Below, piece after piece: positions 28,535 through 38,191 of a stretch of 64,000 nt of DNA (position 1 is the first letter of the stretch; each line of letters opens with the position of its first letter). A program made the translations under genes and the position numbers. The notes under the pieces were generated by a model that was given only the letters and a program-made list of their open reading frames with translations, had not been told where the DNA came from and did no database searches. Source of the stretch: a virus; IMG/VR virus record IMGVR_UViG_3300028392_000048, positions 27,488-91,487 of that record. One strand, 5' to 3'.

Positions 28535-31500
28535 ATGGCAACACCATTATCTGAAGAAACCGCACAAAAACTGTTAGCACAAGGCTCGGGCAATAGTGCA
28601 GCTCAACCGCAACAAGCTGGTCTAAATGCTGCTGGCGCAAACAAAGGTTTAAAAGATCTATCCGATGGCGCGGCCAGTTTATATTTTGGATTTAATAGAT
28701 TAAACAGCGGAACTGATGCAGCCACAGCTGGATTAGCAGCGTTATCTAAAGGTGCTCAAGCTGTTGGATTGAATGCACTGGGTAAAGGTTTAGATTTATT
28801 TGGCGGTGCGTTATTACAACAAAAAACTAATATGGATAAAGCTAGTGCCGAGTTAGGCATTGGCGGCAATAATATTGGATTGTTTGTTAGAATGGCAGGA
28901 GATGCAGGACTAACTACGCAACAATTCTCTGAAGTAATCAAACGAGCTGATGGAAGTATTGGCGGATTAGGTATCACAGCACAGCAAAGTGCGTTAAATT
29001 TTAGTAAAGTTCAGAAACAAATTGTAGAAACTGGTGATCAGTTGAACAAGATGGGTATCAGTGCGCAAGAGCAAGCTGAAATCACAGCAATGGCTACAAT
29101 GAATGATGCCAAAAGAAATGCTAATGATAAAGCTGGACAAGCTGCTATCGCCAAGAGTGCTATTGATTTAGCAATGAGTTTAGATGAAACGGCAAAAATT
29201 ACTGGCCAAAGTCGTCAAGCTATCATGGACAGCATTAAAGCTGAAGAGAAAAAACCTTTAGCACAGTTAGCCATGATGCAAATGGACGAAAAGCAACGAG
29301 AAAATTACGAAAAAGTCCAACAGCAAGTGCAAAAACTAGGCCCTGGATTTATGAGCCTGACAACAGAAATTGCCACAGGTGGAGTGCAAACTAAAGAAGG
29401 TTTGGCCATGTTGCAGGCGATGGGACCAGAAGCAGCTAACAAATATCAAGCAGCTACTGAACTTATGTTGAATGCCAAAACTGACGAGCAGAAAAAAGTA
29501 GCGCAAGCTCAAATGGATGAAGCACAAGCGGCTGTTCAACGTCGTATGGCTGATGAAGAATTTAAACGGTTAGTCAAGAGCGGAACAGCAGAACAACAAC
29601 AAGCTGCGGCTAATCTTGTCATGGGCAATAAAGCCATGATGAGTGTACAAAGTGAAGCAAACAAAAACGGCGGCGACTATGTAAAAGCAATTAAAGATCA
29701 ACGAGAAGCTGTGCAAGCTACTCAAGCTGGTTTGAAAGTAGATGAAAACGGCAAAGCAAAAGCAACGCCTGAAGCAGACGAAGGACAAAAAGTTGCTCAA
29801 GATTTAAATGCAATGAACAAAGCAGCTGCAATAGCAGCCGGAGGCCTTTCTCATAATTTTGAAGATGTAAACAAAAAATTAGCTACCACGCCTGCTTATA
29901 TAGATGCTATGAACGCAGCTATGAAGAAAGTTTCTGGCGGTGCTACTACAATGGAGCAAGCTGAAAAAGCTCCTTCAAAAATTGCTAAAGGTTTAAACGA
30001 AATAGTTTCGGGAGGAAAAGAAGGTCCTACTAAAACTACAGGCGGTGCTAGTAGTTTGCCTAAAGACTACGAGCCAACTAAAAAACGTGCAGGCGGAACA
30101 CTAGCAGAAACTGGAAGTGCTGTAGAACCTGAAGATGCTATTGTCAAAATACACAAAGGTGAAACTGTATTAAATCCTGATGCTACTAAAGCTATGGGCA
30201 AACAACTAAGTGCTGGAAGTAAAGCTCCAGGAGGAGTAAATTTTTCTGAAATTAGCAAATCAGTATCCACTTCTATTAGTAGCATGTCAGGTGGCGGCTC
30301 AACTGAAACCAAACAAGTACAAAATGACAGTAGCAAAGCTGCTGAAAAAGAATTGGCAGCTGTTCGAGAACAGATGCAAGCTGAGCGAGCTGCTCTTAGA
30401 GAAAAATTAAAAGCTCAAATGGGTGACGGTAGCAAGTTAGGTGGAAGTAAAGTTTCTTATGAAATGCGGACTGGAGACGAAGGTAAAGCAATAGGTGACA
30501 AATATAAGGCTATAATGGAGCCTTTACAAAAACAAATTGAAGCTGGCATTAGTTGGGAAACTACTAAAAAAGCTTCTGCAATTGAAGAAACTAAAAAAGT
30601 AGTAGAAGAACAAACTAAAATATCATTTTCTGGAAATGCAAAACAATTAGAAGCGTTTAAATCAAAAACAAAAGATGAAGATAATTTCTTTGGAGACACT
30701 AAGAAAAAAACTTCTGCTGAATTAGCTGATCAGGCAGCTAAGAAAGATGAAATATTTAAAGCCGCTGAGCTTGCAAGAAGCGTTGTAGGATACAATGTTA
30801 AAGGTCTTAGTGATGATGCTATAGCTGCAATATTGCCTATTAGTGCAAGTATGGATGACTTTTATATAGATATGAACGATAATATACAAAGTTTTTCCAA
30901 TGACAGCGCAAATAATTTGAAAAAAATAACAGACAACGAGCAAGCATCTTCAACAATTAAGATATCGGCATCGGAAGCTGCGCGAAAAGTATCTGAAGAT
31001 ATGGGATTAAAAAGTATAGAATCTGCAACAGTTGCAGGAAAAGCCCAAGAACAATATCATTCACAATTTACAGAAAGTCAGCAAAAAATAATTGACGACT
31101 ATAAAGGATACAGTGAAGAAAACAGATCGTTCCATGCAAAAGCTATGGAAAAAGGAGCCAAAGAAGATGCTGAAACAGCACAGATGATCGGTGAACGAAT
31201 TATTAAAATGAAAGCAGAAATTGGTGATCGTCAAGCAACTACCGAAGAACTTGCTGCAATTGAAAACGAAACACTTAATAAAGCAATGTTTGAAAAGCAA
31301 GCGGCATCTAAAAGAGAAATGCAAGATGTCATGGAGAATCTTAACGAATATAGTGCTACAAGAGAAAAAGAATTAAAGCAACAAGCAGCTAACGAACAAG
31401 TAAGTATGCAAGAAGAAACAGTTGCAAAAATATCAGAAGTTACAAAAACAGCACAGGCAGACGCACTTGAAAATGCAAATACAACCGTAAAAATTAACGG

Positions 31501-32218
31501 AAAAATTGTAGATCCTAATAGTCCAGAAGCTAAAGCAGTTATTGCTCAAGCAGAATCTGCAAAATCACAGATGAATAAAATGCTTGGTGGAATGATTCCT
31601 AAAAGTGCAGACATAGCAGGTAAGGTAGGAGATTTGACTAAAGGAAAAAAATCAGGAGATGTAGGATATGTCACCGAGCAAGCTAACAAATTAACTGGAA
31701 GTTTTGGAGATATTATCGGTGGCAAAGGTGGCATGCTTGGCGATATGTTTAATCCTAAAATTGTTAACAAAGTAAGTGATGAAGAATTTGCCAAACTCAC
31801 AGCAAAAAATAAAACAGAAGGTGCACCAAAACCTGCTGCAACTGCTAGTGCTCCTAAAACTACTGAAGCGGCCGCAAAGAAAGAAGAAACAAAAACAACA
31901 GGTGCACCAAAACCTGCTGCAACTGCTAGTGCTCCTAAAACTACCGAAGCGGCCGCTAAGAAAGAAGAAACAAAAACAACAGGTAAACCTGGAGAATCAG
32001 AACAAGCAAAAGCTGCGGCAACTAAAGAAGCACCTAAAGAAGCACCTAAAGAAGCACCCAAAGCAAAAACAGCTGAGGCTACCTTAAAAGATTTGAACGA
32101 CCAGCTAATCATGTTAAATAGACATATGGTAGAATTAATTAATCACAGTGCCACTACAGCCGATGCTAGTAGCAAAACAGCAAAGACAGCGGCAAAATCA
32201 ACTGGTAGAGCATTTTAA
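28535..32218 (+). CDS. Tail tape-measure candidate (1,227 aa)
   Basis: A long Ala/Gln/Lys/Glu-rich, mostly helical protein. A Gly-rich break near residue 515 (KRAGGTLAETGSAVEPEDAI then VKIHKGETVLNPD) resembles the GG..G..xPE.i..hkGE.vl element often seen in phage tape-measure proteins. The C-terminus has two 27-residue tandem repeats (81-bp repeat, 31820-31981) and KEAP repeats. It lies between the gp26-like gene and the portal. T4's equivalent is gp29 (590 residues), so this would mean a much longer tail. An internal virion protein is the main alternative. The ribosome site is weak. Confidence 0.5.
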   Translation: MATPLSEETAQKLLAQGSGNSAAQPQQAGLNAAGANKGLKDLSDGAASLYFGFNRLNSGTDAATAGLAALSKGAQAVGLNALGKGLDLFGGALLQQKTNMDKASAELGIGGNNIGLFVRMAGDAGLTTQQFSEVIKRADGSIGGLGITAQQSALNFSKVQKQIVETGDQLNKMGISAQEQAEITAMATMNDAKRNANDKAGQAAIAKSAIDLAMSLDETAKITGQSRQAIMDSIKAEEKKPLAQLAMMQMDEKQRENYEKVQQQVQKLGPGFMSLTTEIATGGVQTKEGLAMLQAMGPEAANKYQAATELMLNAKTDEQKKVAQAQMDEAQAAVQRRMADEEFKRLVKSGTAEQQQAAANLVMGNKAMMSVQSEANKNGGDYVKAIKDQREAVQATQAGLKVDENGKAKATPEADEGQKVAQDLNAMNKAAAIAAGGLSHNFEDVNKKLATTPAYIDAMNAAMKKVSGGATTMEQAEKAPSKIAKGLNEIVSGGKEGPTKTTGGASSLPKDYEPTKKRAGGTLAETGSAVEPEDAIVKIHKGETVLNPDATKAMGKQLSAGSKAPGGVNFSEISKSVSTSISSMSGGGSTETKQVQNDSSKAAEKELAAVREQMQAERAALREKLKAQMGDGSKLGGSKVSYEMRTGDEGKAIGDKYKAIMEPLQKQIEAGISWETTKKASAIEETKKVVEEQTKISFSGNAKQLEAFKSKTKDEDNFFGDTKKKTSAELADQAAKKDEIFKAAELARSVVGYNVKGLSDDAIAAILPISASMDDFYIDMNDNIQSFSNDSANNLKKITDNEQASSTIKISASEAARKVSEDMGLKSIESATVAGKAQEQYHSQFTESQQKIIDDYKGYSEENRSFHAKAMEKGAKEDAETAQMIGERIIKMKAEIGDRQATTEELAAIENETLNKAMFEKQAASKREMQDVMENLNEYSATREKELKQQAANEQVSMQEETVAKISEVTKTAQADALENANTTVKINGKIVDPNSPEAKAVIAQAESAKSQMNKMLGGMIPKSADIAGKVGDLTKGKKSGDVGYVTEQANKLTGSFGDIIGGKGGMLGDMFNPKIVNKVSDEEFAKLTAKNKTEGAPKPAATASAPKTTEAAAKKEETKTTGAPKPAATASAPKTTEAAAKKEETKTTGKPGESEQAKAAATKEAPKEAPKEAPKAKTAEATLKDLNDQLIMLNRHMVELINHSATTADASSKTAKTAAKSTGRAF
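31820..31981 (+). repeat. Two 81-bp tandem repeats inside the tape-measure candidate
   Basis: Two adjacent 81-bp units (starting 31820 and 31901) encode two copies of GAPKPAATASAPKTTEAAAK plus KEETKTT. They differ at only two visible positions. Three imperfect 12-bp units encoding KEAP follow at about 32029-32064. Recent slippage duplication in a flexible linker is likely. Confidence 0.9.
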
Positions 32219-32230
32219 GGATAAGTCACA

Positions 32231-33952
32231 ATGACATGGAAAAAATATTTCAGCCCTGTGGAAGTCAGTGGACAGTTAAGTACTATTAGCGGCCAAAGCA
32301 GCGGTAATCGTCCAGGACCTGCTCGTACTAATTATAGTAGCTATCTTCCAGATGTATATACAGGAAGCCCAAATCGTATTGAACGTTATCAGCAATACGA
32401 AGTTATGGACAGCGATCCAGAAGTTAACGCGGCTTTGGATATTTTAGCTGAGTTTTGTACACAAAAATTAAAAGATAGTAAGAACCCATTTGCTATCAAA
32501 TGGCGTCAAAAGGCAACTAATTCTGAGATTAAAATTCTCGGAGAGTACCTGCAACAATGGAACACTTTACAAAAATTTGATACAAAAATATTCCGTATTG
32601 TGCGTAACACATTCAAATATGGCGATAGTTTTTTTATTCGAGATCCTGAAAATCAAAAATGGAATTATATTGATCCAAGCAACTTAATTAAAGTTATTGT
32701 CAACGAAAGCGAAGGCAAAAAACCTGAACAATTTATAATTAAAGACCTTGCGCCAAACTTTGTAAATTTAGTTGCAACACAGATTACACCAACTATTAAG
32801 CCTCAACAAGGTGCAGGGTCAGGACCACAACCAGTAGGCGGATACAGCGGTAGTGGCTCTGGAAGTAAAGGTTCAACGGGTAGTTCAAGCAACAGATTTG
32901 GTCTACAACAAACTGAACACGCTATTGATTTTGAGCATATTGTACATTTAAGTCTAAGCGAAGGACTAGATAACAACTATCCGTTTGGTAATAGTTTGTT
33001 AGAAAATATCTACAAAGTGTACAAACAAAAAGAATTATTAGAAGATGCTATTCTAATTTATCGTATACAACGTGCTCCAGAGCGCAGAGTATTCCACATT
33101 GATGTGGGTAATATGCCTAGTCACTTGGCTATGGCATTTGTAGAACGTGTTAAAAACGAAATTCATCAGCGCCGTATTCCGTCACAAACAGGAGGCGGAC
33201 AGAATGTCATAGACTCTGCATACAACCCTCTAAGCATTAACGAAGATTATTTCTTCCCTAAAACAGCAGACGGCAAAGGATCAGACGTCACAATGCTAGA
33301 AGGCGGTAAGAATATTGGTGAAATTGACGACTTGAAATATTTTACTAACAAGTTATTCCGTGGATTGCGTATTCCTAGTAGCTATTTGCCTACAGGTGCA
33401 GATGATTCACAAAGCAATTTCAATGATGGACGAGTAGGTACAGCTTACATTCAAGAATTACGCTTTAACAAATACTGTGAAAGACTACAAAGTTTATTAA
33501 CAACAGTGTTTGACGAAGAATTCAAAATGTATATGCATGGCAAGGGTTTGAATATTGATTCAAGTTTGTTTGAATTAAACTTCAATCCTCCAATGAACTT
33601 TGCAAGTTCACGTCAAGCAGCCATTGATGCAGAGCGTATTAATACTTTTAACACTATTCAAGCGGTTCCTTTCATGAGTAAACGCTTTGCCCTCAAACGT
33701 TTCTTAGGACTAACAGACGAAGAAGTAGCAGAAAACGAACGCTATTGGGCAGAAGAAAACGGTCAAGGACAACCAACTACTACAGATGCTGCTGGTGAAT
33801 TACGTAGTGCAGGCTTGAGTTCAAGTGGTATTGAAGGTGATTTAGATGCCGCCGGAGACTTAACAGCACCAGAAGATATGCAACCAGAAGAAAGTGCCGA
33901 TACCGCGCCAGGCGCACCTCCAGCAGGAACTCCTACAGCACCTCCAGCATAA
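32231..33952 (+). CDS. 20: Portal vertex protein gp20
   Basis: A 573-residue portal, the dodecameric ring at the head-tail vertex through which DNA is packaged. The N-terminal half (YQQYEVMDSDPEVNAALDIL, DTKIFRIVRNTFKYGDSFFI) and the C-terminal half (GGKNIGEIDDLKYFTNKLFR, SSYLPTGADDSQSNFNDGRV) are classic gp20. It is longer than T4 gp20 (524) through a Gly/Ser-rich insert near residues 190-220 and a Pro/Ala-rich tail. AAGGAT lies ahead of the ATG. Its stop codon lies inside CATAAATA, a late-promoter-like string. It heads the head-assembly module. Confidence 0.95.
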   Translation: MTWKKYFSPVEVSGQLSTISGQSSGNRPGPARTNYSSYLPDVYTGSPNRIERYQQYEVMDSDPEVNAALDILAEFCTQKLKDSKNPFAIKWRQKATNSEIKILGEYLQQWNTLQKFDTKIFRIVRNTFKYGDSFFIRDPENQKWNYIDPSNLIKVIVNESEGKKPEQFIIKDLAPNFVNLVATQITPTIKPQQGAGSGPQPVGGYSGSGSGSKGSTGSSSNRFGLQQTEHAIDFEHIVHLSLSEGLDNNYPFGNSLLENIYKVYKQKELLEDAILIYRIQRAPERRVFHIDVGNMPSHLAMAFVERVKNEIHQRRIPSQTGGGQNVIDSAYNPLSINEDYFFPKTADGKGSDVTMLEGGKNIGEIDDLKYFTNKLFRGLRIPSSYLPTGADDSQSNFNDGRVGTAYIQELRFNKYCERLQSLLTTVFDEEFKMYMHGKGLNIDSSLFELNFNPPMNFASSRQAAIDAERINTFNTIQAVPFMSKRFALKRFLGLTDEEVAENERYWAEENGQGQPTTTDAAGELRSAGLSSSGIEGDLDAAGDLTAPEDMQPEESADTAPGAPPAGTPTAPPA

Positions 33953-33955
33953 ATA
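33948..33955 (+). promoter_or_regulatory. Late-promoter-like CATAAATA overlapping the portal stop
   Basis: CATAAATA contains the portal TAA. The same string with the same flank (GCATAAATACAA) occurs at the stop at 38784. It is only four bases before the next ATG (33960), so a transcript from it would start at or just after that codon. Confidence 0.3.
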
Positions 33956-33959
33956 CAAG

Positions 33960-34199
33960 ATGATATTAAGAGAATTGTTTTATATTGATCCTGAAACTAG
34001 GCACGTGGCTAATGATTTACGCTACGAGCCTAAACGTGACGATTCTGTTTTGCACAGAGACGATACACGCAAAACTAGATTAACATTAAAACAAATTAAT
34101 GAACTACGTAAAAGTACTGAAGCACATATTCTAGAACAAGAAAACGAATTAGATTTCATACATTCAATGTATGCAACTCCGCCGGCCCCGCCCGCATAA
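33960..34199 (+). CDS. Small protein at the gp67 position (79 aa)
   Basis: The start chosen is the ATG at 33960 (MILRELFYIDPETRHVANDL), eight bases after the portal stop; the frame is open upstream but inside the portal gene. The protein is charged and helical in the middle (LTLKQINELRKSTEAHILEQ) and ends ATPPAPPA, echoing the portal's TPTAPPA end. In T4 the small prohead core protein gp67 sits here. Similarity to gp67 was not established. Small proteins of this type follow gp20 in related marine phages, to my recollection. Confidence 0.6.
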   Translation: MILRELFYIDPETRHVANDLRYEPKRDDSVLHRDDTRKTRLTLKQINELRKSTEAHILEQENELDFIHSMYATPPAPPA

Positions 34200-34268
34200 T
34201 TATAAAAATAGTCAAAAACGACTGTTTTTGCTATATAAGTACACTATTTTTTAACAATAGTGTAAATA
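34200..34268 (+). promoter_or_regulatory. Two hairpins and a TGTAAATA late-promoter-like site before the core gene
   Basis: The 112-base gap holds a bulged hairpin at 34208-34234 (CAAAAAC/GTTTTTG plus ATAG/CTAT) and a 9-bp hairpin at 34240-34264 whose right arm overlaps TGTAAATA (34261-34268). The latter is 43 bases upstream of the ATG at 34312. There is no U-run after either hairpin, so terminator function is doubtful. Confidence 0.35.
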
Positions 34269-34311
34269 TAATACAGCCTTGTATCAACAATCATACCACA
34301 GGAGAATAAAC

Positions 34312-35196
34312 ATGACTGACCGCGCTCAATTTGAAGCTATGCTTGAAGCTTTGATCAATGAAGATCAAGACGCAGCAAAAGAAATTTTTCACAACATCGT
34401 TGTTGGAAAATCACGTGAAATTTATGAAGAACTTCTAGCTGAAGATTTCAGCCCAGAAGAAGCTAACCGCGCAGCCGGTGGCCATACTCAATCAGAAAGC
34501 ATGGAAGAAGAAGGTGCTGAAGAAGATGTGGAAGAAGACATGGAAGAAGAAGGCGCTGACGAAGAAGGTGATGACGACAGCGAGGATAATCCCTTTGGCG
34601 GTGAAGACGATGAAGAAGAGCCAGAAGATGATGGTGAAGATGACGGTGAAGACGACGAATTCGGCGGCGAAGACGACGCAGAAGGCGGTGACATGGAAGA
34701 CCGTGTAATGGATCTAGAAGATGCATTAGAAGACCTAAAAGCAGAATTTGAACAACTATTGTCACAAGAAGGCGAAGAAGGCGGCCATGACATGGATGCT
34801 ATCCATGATGCAGGTATGGGCGGCGATGATGACATGGAAATGGGCATGGATGACGAAGGTTCACATATGCCAGTTATGGAATACTACAAGAAAGTATCTG
34901 TTAGCCATGGTGACAACGGACAAAATACTAAGTCAACAATTGACAACATGAAGAACGACATGGGCGGTTCTGCAAAGAACATTGCACAAAGTTTTTCAAC
35001 AGAAAAAGGCGGCACACAAGGTGGTTTAGCAGCTCCAACAACAAAGCCATTAATTGGTGATGTTCAGAACAGCGTAAAAGCCAATGCTGGTAAAACTAGC
35101 TTTAAAAAGCAAGAACCAGGCCACGGTGCTGAGAAGAAAGGCAAAGGCGAAAGTAATGTTGATAAGAAAAGTCTTATCGGCGGAAAGATTCGTTAA
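34312..35196 (+). CDS. Acidic prohead core protein, gp67/gp68-like
   Basis: The start chosen is ATG 34312, preceded by AGGAG; the frame extends 11 codons further up without a ribosome site. The 294-residue product begins FEAMLEALINEDQDAAKEIF, then has a strongly acidic stretch (about residues 60-190, mostly Asp/Glu with Gly and Met), a short conserved-looking MPVMEYYKKVSV segment, and a basic C-terminus. It lies between portal and prohead protease, where T4 has core proteins gp67 and gp68. These line the scaffold core and are cut by gp21. Position and composition support a core role; the exact T4 counterpart is unclear. Confidence 0.65.
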   Translation: MTDRAQFEAMLEALINEDQDAAKEIFHNIVVGKSREIYEELLAEDFSPEEANRAAGGHTQSESMEEEGAEEDVEEDMEEEGADEEGDDDSEDNPFGGEDDEEEPEDDGEDDGEDDEFGGEDDAEGGDMEDRVMDLEDALEDLKAEFEQLLSQEGEEGGHDMDAIHDAGMGGDDDMEMGMDDEGSHMPVMEYYKKVSVSHGDNGQNTKSTIDNMKNDMGGSAKNIAQSFSTEKGGTQGGLAAPTTKPLIGDVQNSVKANAGKTSFKKQEPGHGAEKKGKGESNVDKKSLIGGKIR

Positions 35197-35217
35197 TAGA
35201 TAGAGACATTGAAAAAT

Positions 35218-35844
35218 ATGTTATACCTCCGAGAGAATCTCAGTTTCAACGAAGCAAAAATGATCGTTGAATCTGATGACAAAGATGGGAAAAACTTATA
35301 CATGTCCGGGATTTGCATCCAGGGCGGTATACGTAACGCTAACCAGCGTGTTTACCCTGTTAATGAGATTGGCAAGGCTGTTAAGACCCTTAACGATCAG
35401 ATTCAGAACGGTTATTCAGTTCTCGGAGAAGTGGATCATCCAGATGATCTAAAAATTAACCTGGACCGCGTAAGCCACATGATAACAAATATGTGGATGG
35501 ACGGTCCTAATGGTTACGGGAAGTTGAAAATACTTCCAACACCTATGGGACAACTTATCAAGACAATGCTGGAAAGCGGCGTCAAGTTAGGTGTTTCAAG
35601 TCGCGGATCCGGTAACGTCAAGGACGACGGCACTGGCGAAGTATCAGATTTTGAGATTATCACAGTAGATATGGTAGCTCAACCTAGTGCGCCGGGAGCG
35701 TACCCAACACCAATTTATGAACACTTGATGAATAGTCGAGGAGGATTAAGTAGCTTGCGCATAGCGCAAGAGGTTAAAGGCGATCCTAAGGCACAGAAAT
35801 ATCTCAAAGAGAGCTTATTATCAATAATAAGCAAACTCCAATAA
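35218..35844 (+). CDS. 21: Prohead core protease gp21
   Basis: A 208-residue serine protease of the gp21/S80 type, which digests the scaffold and trims capsid proteins. Expected catalytic elements are visible: GEVDHP with the His near residue 74, GVSSRGSG with the Ser near 127-128, and an Asp in TVDMVAQPSAPGA near 151. The ATG at 35218 is chosen; a TTG at 35209 with AGAG upstream would add three residues and cannot be excluded. The usual T4 order (after core proteins, before gp22) is kept. Confidence 0.93.
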   Translation: MLYLRENLSFNEAKMIVESDDKDGKNLYMSGICIQGGIRNANQRVYPVNEIGKAVKTLNDQIQNGYSVLGEVDHPDDLKINLDRVSHMITNMWMDGPNGYGKLKILPTPMGQLIKTMLESGVKLGVSSRGSGNVKDDGTGEVSDFEIITVDMVAQPSAPGAYPTPIYEHLMNSRGGLSSLRIAQEVKGDPKAQKYLKESLLSIISKLQ

Positions 35845-35857
35845 CAAGGAGAATCAT

Positions 35858-36952
35858 ATGTTGGATGCGCTAAAAAGTTTATTTGAAAACAATGTGATTT
35901 CTGAAGAGATTAAAGAGTCAATTGAACAGGCCTTCGAAGCTCGCATTAGCGAGAGTCGTCAGGTTCTGACTCAACAACTACGCGAAGAATTCGCACAAAA
36001 ATACGAACACGACAAGAACACAATGATTGAAGCAGTAGATCGTATGATCTCTGAACAATTATCTGCTGAGATTGTTGAATTTGCAGACGATCGTCGTCAA
36101 CTAGCTGAAATGAAAGTTAAGCTAGTTCAAGAACGTAAAAAGACAGCTAAAGTAATGAGTGAATTTGTTACTCGTCAGTTAGCTTCTGAAGTACGTGAAC
36201 TACACGAAGATCAAATGGCAATGGCTAGTAAGTTCGGAAAATTGGAACAATTTGTAGTTGAAGCTCTTGCTCAAGAAATTACAGAGTTCTTTAAAGACAA
36301 ACAAGACTTAGCAGAAACTAAAGTACGTTTAGTTCGCGAAGGTCGTCAAGAAATCAAGAAGGTAAAACAAGATTTCGTTACTCGTGCAGCTAAGATGGTT
36401 GAAGGTGTTGTAAGCAAGAACTTACGTTCTGAAATTACATCATTGAAAGAAGACATCGAAGCAGCTCGTAGACAAGATTTTGGCCGTAAATTATTCGAAG
36501 CTTTTGCTCAAGAATATTCTGCAAGCTACCTAAATGAAAAATCGGAAACAGCAAAATTACTCAAGGTCATAGACTTGAAAGATTTGGCAATGAAAGAAGC
36601 AGCGGAAGCTGTTGTTAAAGCTGAACAAATTTTAGAAAGTAAACAAGCTGAAATCCGTGCTCTTAAAGAGAGCCAAGAAAGAAAAGCAATCATGAGTGAA
36701 CTACTTGCTCCACTTAACAGTGAGCAACGTGCAATTATGGGAGAGCTAATGGAGACTGTGAAAACAGAACGTCTAAACGAAAGTTTTGAAAAGTACTTGC
36801 CGTCAGTAATTAATGGTAAGGCTCCGCAGAAGAAACAGGCACTAGTAGAGGCTAAAGAAATTTATGGAAATAAGATTTCCAACACCAACCGTAGCAGCGA
36901 GGCAGTCGATAACATTATTGATATTCGTAAGCTCGCCGGACTTAAAATTTAA
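35858..36952 (+). CDS. 22: Prohead scaffold protein gp22
   Basis: A 364-residue, almost wholly helical protein with long heptad-like stretches, as expected of the T4 scaffold core around which gp23 assembles. It opens MLDALKSLFENNVISEEIKE and ends NIIDIRKLAGLKI, both typical of marine gp22. Many Leu/Ile-x-Glu sites would allow digestion by gp21. The ribosome site AAGGAG lies upstream. T4 gp22 is 269 residues, so this is a longer form. It precedes gp23 by 11 bases. Confidence 0.88.
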   Translation: MLDALKSLFENNVISEEIKESIEQAFEARISESRQVLTQQLREEFAQKYEHDKNTMIEAVDRMISEQLSAEIVEFADDRRQLAEMKVKLVQERKKTAKVMSEFVTRQLASEVRELHEDQMAMASKFGKLEQFVVEALAQEITEFFKDKQDLAETKVRLVREGRQEIKKVKQDFVTRAAKMVEGVVSKNLRSEITSLKEDIEAARRQDFGRKLFEAFAQEYSASYLNEKSETAKLLKVIDLKDLAMKEAAEAVVKAEQILESKQAEIRALKESQERKAIMSELLAPLNSEQRAIMGELMETVKTERLNESFEKYLPSVINGKAPQKKQALVEAKEIYGNKISNTNRSSEAVDNIIDIRKLAGLKI

Positions 36953-36963
36953 GGAGAATTTAA

Positions 36964-38139
36964 ATGTCAGAACTACTTAATGGACGTTGGGCAGAAACAA
37001 AAGAAGCCCTATTAGAAGGCTTACAAGGCACTAAAAAATCAGTAATGGGTGTAACTCTAGAAAATACTCGCAAGTATTTGATGGAATCTCCAACTGCTGG
37101 TGCTACTTCTGCTGGTAACGTTGCAACTTTAAACCGCGTGATTCTTCCAGTAATCCGTCGTGTTATGCCAACCGTTATTGCTAACGAGTTGGTCGGCGTA
37201 CAGCCAATGACTGGCCCTGTCGGTCAAATCCACACATTGCGTGTGCGTTATGCAGACTCATCAAGCGGCGCTAATGTGCTAGCTGGTGAAGAGGCATTAA
37301 GCCCATTCAAGATTGCTAGTGCTTACTCTGGCAACCAGAACGATGGCACTGCTAAAGCAGCTACTACAGCTTCTTTAGAAGGTCAAGCTGGTAACAGAAT
37401 GAGCATTCAAATCTTGAAACAAACAGTTGAAGCTAAAACTCGTAAATTGTCTGCACGTTGGACATTCGAGGCTGCTCAAGACGCACAAGCCCAACAAGGT
37501 ATTGACGTTGAAGCAGAAGTTATGGCTGCTTTGGCACAAGAAATTACAGCTGAAATCGACCAAGAAATTATCGCTTCGTTGACTTCATTAGCTGGTACAG
37601 CTACACAAACTTATGACCAAGCTGCCGTTAGCGGTACAGCTACATTCGTTGGTGATGAGCATGCCGCTTTAGCTGTTCAGATCAATCGCGTAAGCAACTT
37701 GATCGCTCAACGTACACGTCGTGGTGCAGGTAACTACGCTGTTGTATCACCATTTGCTTTAACAATTCTACAATCTGCTACTACTAGCGCATTTGCTCGT
37801 ACAACAGAAGGTACATTCGAAGCACCTACAAACACCAAGTTTGTTGGTACATTGAATGGCGCAATGAAGATTTATGTTAACAGCTATGCATATGACACAG
37901 CACCTATCCTAATTGGATACAAAGGCTCAAGCGAGAGCGATGCTCCTGCTTTCTATTGCCCATATATCCCATTGATGAGCAGTGGTGTTGTATTGGATCC
38001 ATCAACATTCGAACCAGTCGTTTCATTCATGACACGTTATGGTTATGTTGAGTTGTCTAACACAGCTTCTTCTCTAGGTAACGCAGCTGACTACTTAGGT
38101 CTAGTTGCTATCAATAGCGGTAACGTTAAGTTTAGCTAA
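36964..38139 (+). CDS. 23: Major capsid protein gp23
   Basis: A 391-residue HK97-fold capsid protein. Typical gp23 blocks are RKYLMESPTAGATSAGNVAT, LNRVILPVIRRVMPTVIANE and LVGVQPMTGPVGQIHTLRVR. The LME in the first block, around residue 38-40, fits the gp21 cleavage rule (Leu-x-Glu), so the mature protein may start near there. It is much shorter than T4 gp23 (521), suggesting loss or absence of the T4 insertion domain. An AAGGAG ribosome site precedes the ATG and a strong terminator follows, so the head module ends here. Confidence 0.95.
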   Translation: MSELLNGRWAETKEALLEGLQGTKKSVMGVTLENTRKYLMESPTAGATSAGNVATLNRVILPVIRRVMPTVIANELVGVQPMTGPVGQIHTLRVRYADSSSGANVLAGEEALSPFKIASAYSGNQNDGTAKAATTASLEGQAGNRMSIQILKQTVEAKTRKLSARWTFEAAQDAQAQQGIDVEAEVMAALAQEITAEIDQEIIASLTSLAGTATQTYDQAAVSGTATFVGDEHAALAVQINRVSNLIAQRTRRGAGNYAVVSPFALTILQSATTSAFARTTEGTFEAPTNTKFVGTLNGAMKIYVNSYAYDTAPILIGYKGSSESDAPAFYCPYIPLMSSGVVLDPSTFEPVVSFMTRYGYVELSNTASSLGNAADYLGLVAINSGNVKFS

Positions 38140-38165
38140 TTCAAACCTAGGGTTTGTAATAAATC

Positions 38166-38191
38166 AAAGGGCTCTTCGGAGCCCTTTTTTT
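38166..38191 (+). terminator. Rho-independent terminator after gp23
   Basis: AAAGGGCTC pairs with GAGCCCTTT around a TTCG tetraloop and is followed by a run of seven Ts. A textbook terminator 27 bases after the gp23 stop. Confidence 0.93.

Noticed and set aside
31546-32112. Minus-strand 188-codon and plus-strand 103-codon ORFs
   Set aside because: Both result from the low-complexity Ala/Lys repeats of the tape-measure candidate.
34208-34234. Terminator after the 79-residue gene
   Set aside because: The T-run is inside the stem arm rather than after it, and the next gene in the head module follows in the same direction.
34463-34847. Minus-strand ORFs of 100-119 codons and extra plus-frame ORFs in the acidic core gene
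   Set aside because: Low-complexity Ser/Arg/His-rich products mirror the GAA/GAT repeats of the real gene; no ribosome sites.
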